Origin: Rhizobium sp. P40RR-XXII
Lineage (GTDB): Bacteria; Pseudomonadota; Alphaproteobacteria; Rhizobiales; Rhizobiaceae
Direction: 5' to 3'
Assembly: GCF_012641405.1 (NCBI RefSeq)
Contig: NZ_JABAII010000027.1
Coordinates: forward strand, 1 to 64,000
Length of the DNA: 64,000 nt
The position numbers and the translations under genes are program-made. Positions 61,198 to 64,000 of this stretch are shown piece by piece; position 1 is the stretch's first letter; every line of letters starts with the position of its first letter. Under the pieces are notes generated by a model. That model worked only from the letters and a program-made list of their open reading frames with translations. It was not told the DNA's origin and made no database searches.

Positions 61198-62667
61198 ATG
61201 TTTTCCTTTCCGAAAAGCAAAGACAGTCGAAACAATGGCGCTTCTGTTAAGTTGGCATCCTATGCTGTACTTGGCGTCATCGGAACAGTATTTGTCTCGT
61301 CTGCATTTCCGCCCTTCTTCACCTTGACATCGAGCCGCGCTGTCATAAACGCGCCACTTGTGCCGTTGACGACGCCGATCAGCGGCAAAGTCATGTCGCT
61401 TGGCTCCGCTGACCAGATCACCGTGGAAAATGATCGGGTCGACAATTCCACCTTGATCGGCCTGAAGGTCCAGCTCGTGGCACTGCACGACGAGCTGGCG
61501 CAGAAGAACGGCATCGTCGCGGACTATGCACAGCGCATCAAGGATTTCGAAAACGACCTGGCGGGCCAGCAAGAAGCGCTGCTGGCCCGAACGAATGCCG
61601 ATCTCAAGGCGGCGGAGGCCGCTTTGGAGATGGTGACCTATTCGTCCCGCATCGCAAAGGCGGAAGCGGCGCGCAAGCTCAGACTTATGGCTCGGGGAAT
61701 AGCCGCAGGCACCCAGGACGAGGTTGCCGACACCGTCCGCCTGGAAGATGCAAAGCTCGAAGCGGCCGGGCTCTCGGTCGCCAAGCTTGTGTCGGAAGCC
61801 GATTTCGCGCGCCAAGGCATCTATGTGGGTTCCGACCAGCAGTCGCTGCAGAACCTTCAGCAGGAGATCCGCACTCGCAAGGCCGATTTGCTGCAGATCA
61901 AGATGCAGATCGCCACGATGCGCTCGAAGGAGGCCGAGTTAGGCTCACTGGTGGCGACGGAGGGCGAACGGGTTCAGAGGTTGGCCCGCGCCGATCTCCG
62001 CATCCCGCAGACGAGCCAGCTCTACAAGCCGATAGCCGCATCGGGGCGTGAGGTCACTGCCGGCGACACGCTGGCCGAGATGCTCGACTGCCGTGATACT
62101 TTCGTGGTGGCGATTTTCTCTGAACGGCAAGCCCAGGCGCTTTCCGTCGGTTCGAAGGTTCAAGTCAGCGCCGACGGCTGGGCGCGCGTGGCGGACGGGA
62201 CAGTCATGCGGCTGGTTCCCCGCACGACGGACAGGGTCGACCTGGATTATGCCGTGCCGTTCCCGCCGACGGAGCGCCGCGAACTATATGCCTACATCCG
62301 GTTGACCGAACCGGGTCAGGACGTGTTTCGCCAAAGCCAATTCTGTTCCGTCGGAACATGGGTCGATGTGACCATACCCCAGGAATGGCTGCAGAAGACG
62401 CAGGAATATGTGCGCGAGGCATCGATATCCCTTATCGGCATCGCTCAGGCATCGGCAGCGCAGTGGCCTGCCCCCGAAACGGAGCTGAACGGCCTTGTGC
62501 GGCGATCCGCCGTGCGGCTCGGCCTGGCGAAAGGTACCGGTCGCGACATGAAAGGCCCTCGGGACATCTCGGCCCCCGAAAAGATGCCGGCTGTCCAGCC
62601 GTCCCGAACCGGTGCACACGCCGCCGATCTGCTGAACGTGAGGATGGGCATTCCGGCGAAAAGCTGA
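61198..62667 (+). CDS. membrane-fusion (HlyD-like) protein, probable exopolysaccharide export partner (BgsB-like)
   Basis: A 489-residue protein with one N-terminal membrane segment (residues about 18-40), then a lipoyl-like strand region (TPISGKVMSLGSADQITVEN), a long coiled coil (about residues 85-270, rich in Ala/Glu/Lys/Leu repeats), and the returning half (LRIPQTSQLYKPIAASGREV and VQVSADGW). This is a periplasmic adaptor layout. I choose the ATG at 61198 (AAGGA about 10 bases upstream) over one at 61132. It is followed 142 bases later by a BcsA-like synthase, the same order as bgsB-bgsA for mixed-linkage beta-glucan in Sinorhizobium; that match is by recall and layout. Confidence 0.8.
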   Translation: MFSFPKSKDSRNNGASVKLASYAVLGVIGTVFVSSAFPPFFTLTSSRAVINAPLVPLTTPISGKVMSLGSADQITVENDRVDNSTLIGLKVQLVALHDELAQKNGIVADYAQRIKDFENDLAGQQEALLARTNADLKAAEAALEMVTYSSRIAKAEAARKLRLMARGIAAGTQDEVADTVRLEDAKLEAAGLSVAKLVSEADFARQGIYVGSDQQSLQNLQQEIRTRKADLLQIKMQIATMRSKEAELGSLVATEGERVQRLARADLRIPQTSQLYKPIAASGREVTAGDTLAEMLDCRDTFVVAIFSERQAQALSVGSKVQVSADGWARVADGTVMRLVPRTTDRVDLDYAVPFPPTERRELYAYIRLTEPGQDVFRQSQFCSVGTWVDVTIPQEWLQKTQEYVREASISLIGIAQASAAQWPAPETELNGLVRRSAVRLGLAKGTGRDMKGPRDISAPEKMPAVQPSRTGAHAADLLNVRMGIPAKS

Positions 62668-62809
62668 TGCGGGCAATCGCGCGCAATGGGAAGCATTAGC
62701 TTACCAATTGGCGGGTCGTAGCCGTCCCGGTCTTGCCCAATGAGCCGCCATGCGCTGTCGAAAAGACGCGAAGGCTGATCATCTCGTCAAAGTAGCGAAG
62801 GAAGGGATC

Positions 62810-64000
62810 ATGTTCTTCAGTTCCAACGACGACATCTTCAGTGTGCTGACCTTCGACCTTCTCATCGCGATCTGCGCGCTCTTGTTCGCGAAGCTCGGCG
62901 ATCCGAAGCGGATGTTCGAGCGGGCCGCCTTCAGCCTGCTCATGCTTTTGTCGCTCGGCCTCTACATTTCATGGCGCGCGCTCGACACGCTGCCGCCCTT
63001 CGAGCTTTCGGCGGAGACGATCTGGAACTACATCTATTTCTTCTTCGAAGCCGTGTCAGTCCTTTATGCCATGGGCTCGGTGCTGATTTTGCTGCGCAGG
63101 ACGGATTGGGCTGAGCAGGCCGATCGCAGCGAGCTGGAGCTGACGGCGGCAGCAAATCCCCCTACCGTCGATGTGTTCATTTGCACGTACAATGAGCCGC
63201 TGAATATCCTGGAAAAATCCGTCATCGCCGCTAAGGCGATGGACTATCGCCGGCTTCGGGTCTTTGTCTGCGACGACACGCGCCGGCCGGAGGTTAGCCA
63301 GTATTGTGAACGCGTCGGCGTCAACTACCTGACCCGCCCGGATAACAAACACGCCAAGGCCGGCAACCTCGACAACGCGCTGCGTCACACGAACATGCTT
63401 GCCGACGTCTCCGATTTCATCATGGTTCTGGACGCCGATTTCGCTCCTCAGGCGAATTTCCTCAATCGCGTCGTCGGCCTCTTTGAGGATGACAAAGTCG
63501 CTGTTGTCCAGACACCGCAATTTTACTTCAACAGCGATCCCATTCAGCACAATCTTGGCATCCGCCACTCTTTCGTCGATGACCAAAGGGTCTTTTTCGA
63601 CACATTCCAACCGGCAAAGGACGCGGCCGGATGCGCATTCTGCGTCGGAACCAGCTTCGTCGTCCGTCGTGCGGCGGTCAATGAAATCGGCGGCTTTCCT
63701 CATGAAGCGCTGTCGGAAGACATGCTGCTGACCTATCGCTTGATGGAGCGAGGTTATGTGACCCGCTGGCTCAATGAGAAGCTGAGCGTCGGGCTATCAG
63801 CCGAAGGCATTCCCGAATACATCACGCAAAGGACCCGCTGGTGTCTCGGCACCATCCAGATCGGCCTCTTGCGCGATGGACCGCTCTGGCGCGGCAATTT
63901 CACGCTCACCCAGCGGCTTCACTACTTGCACGGCCTGTTTTGCTGGCTGTCCAAGCCGTTCATTCTCTGCCTCCTGCTGGCGCCCTCCATCTATTGGCTG
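62810..64000 (+). CDS. cellulose-synthase-like glycosyltransferase family 2 (BcsA/BgsA-like), 3' end beyond window
   Basis: The first 397 residues of a membrane glycosyltransferase. Two or three N-terminal membrane helices precede a GT-2 catalytic domain with all processive-synthase motifs: Asp155-Asp156 (VCDDT), Asp208/Asp210 (LDADF), Asp304 (LSEDM) and Gln340-Trp344 (QRTRW). More membrane helices begin at the window end. GAAGGAAGGGATC directly before the ATG at 62810 supports the start. It should polymerise a beta-glucan from UDP-glucose. A c-di-GMP-binding PilZ domain may lie beyond the edge and cannot be judged. Confidence 0.9.
   Translation, partial: MFFSSNDDIFSVLTFDLLIAICALLFAKLGDPKRMFERAAFSLLMLLSLGLYISWRALDTLPPFELSAETIWNYIYFFFEAVSVLYAMGSVLILLRRTDWAEQADRSELELTAAANPPTVDVFICTYNEPLNILEKSVIAAKAMDYRRLRVFVCDDTRRPEVSQYCERVGVNYLTRPDNKHAKAGNLDNALRHTNMLADVSDFIMVLDADFAPQANFLNRVVGLFEDDKVAVVQTPQFYFNSDPIQHNLGIRHSFVDDQRVFFDTFQPAKDAAGCAFCVGTSFVVRRAAVNEIGGFPHEALSEDMLLTYRLMERGYVTRWLNEKLSVGLSAEGIPEYITQRTRWCLGTIQIGLLRDGPLWRGNFTLTQRLHYLHGLFCWLSKPFILCLLLAPSIYWL

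Noticed and set aside
1..64000. CRISPR arrays, tRNA or rRNA genes, and replication origins
   Set aside because: No regularly spaced repeats, cloverleaf-like sequences or rep/par genes were seen by eye; a covariance-model scan (tRNAscan, Infernal) would settle small RNAs.

Overview
The window reads as an accessory region of an alphaproteobacterium of the order Rhizobiales (Rhizobium, Agrobacterium or Ensifer type). The reasons are high GC, a dense load of ABC transporters with binding proteins, GTG and TTG starts behind strong GGAGG sites, an alphaproteobacterial LexA box (GTTC-N7-GTTC), and catabolic genes close to those of rhizobial resorcinol degraders. No replication, ribosomal or tRNA genes were seen, so a megaplasmid or chromid is plausible (inference).

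Layout. 0.2-5.6 kb: a small hypothetical gene, an FMN reductase, and a sugar ABC transporter (binding protein, two permeases, ATPase). 5.7-12.8 kb, minus strand: flavin monooxygenase, RidA protein, DUF1028 protein, LysR regulator, GH3 beta-glucosidase and an ArgE-type deacylase. 12.9-19.9 kb is a scrapyard: a LysR remnant, a phospholipase D-like gene set against a truncated and frameshifted imuAB SOS-mutagenesis locus that still has its LexA box, two divergent unknown genes, and an IS110-family remnant bounded by 54-bp perfect inverted repeats.

20.1-30.6 kb holds the least explained genes: two tandem paralogous proteins of an unrecognised family, a Crp/Fnr regulator, an AraC-type regulator with an unusual N-terminus, a 1001-residue cyclase-homology/ATPase/TPR protein, and a roughly 980-residue FAD oxidoreductase whose C-terminal domain resembles acetoacetate decarboxylase. 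The last two overlap by 13 bases and are probably co-transcribed. The following 1.3 kb has no intact gene but contains a broken end of an electron-transfer-flavoprotein:ubiquinone oxidoreductase gene.

31.9-54.4 kb is a large aromatic-catabolism island. Module A: SDR, binding protein, LivGFHM-type transporter, zinc alcohol dehydrogenase, alpha/beta hydrolase, and a two-component resorcinol-hydroxylase-like monooxygenase with its flavin reductase. Module B: hydroxyquinol 1,2-dioxygenase, maleylacetate reductase, a second binding protein and LivGFHM set, a TfdB-like phenol hydroxylase and a second hydroxyquinol-type dioxygenase. Each module is followed or flanked by a LysR regulator. Module C: a PcpA/LinE-type extradiol dioxygenase and an esterase. 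Together they would import a phenolic compound, hydroxylate it to a tri- or dihydroxybenzene, open the ring and reduce maleylacetate to 3-oxoadipate. The final CoA-dependent steps are not in the window.

54.6-60.6 kb: a small secreted protein and a second sugar ABC transporter under a GntR regulator. 61.2-64.0 kb: a membrane-fusion-like protein followed by a BcsA-like glycosyltransferase cut by the window end, probably an exopolysaccharide (beta-glucan) synthase pair.
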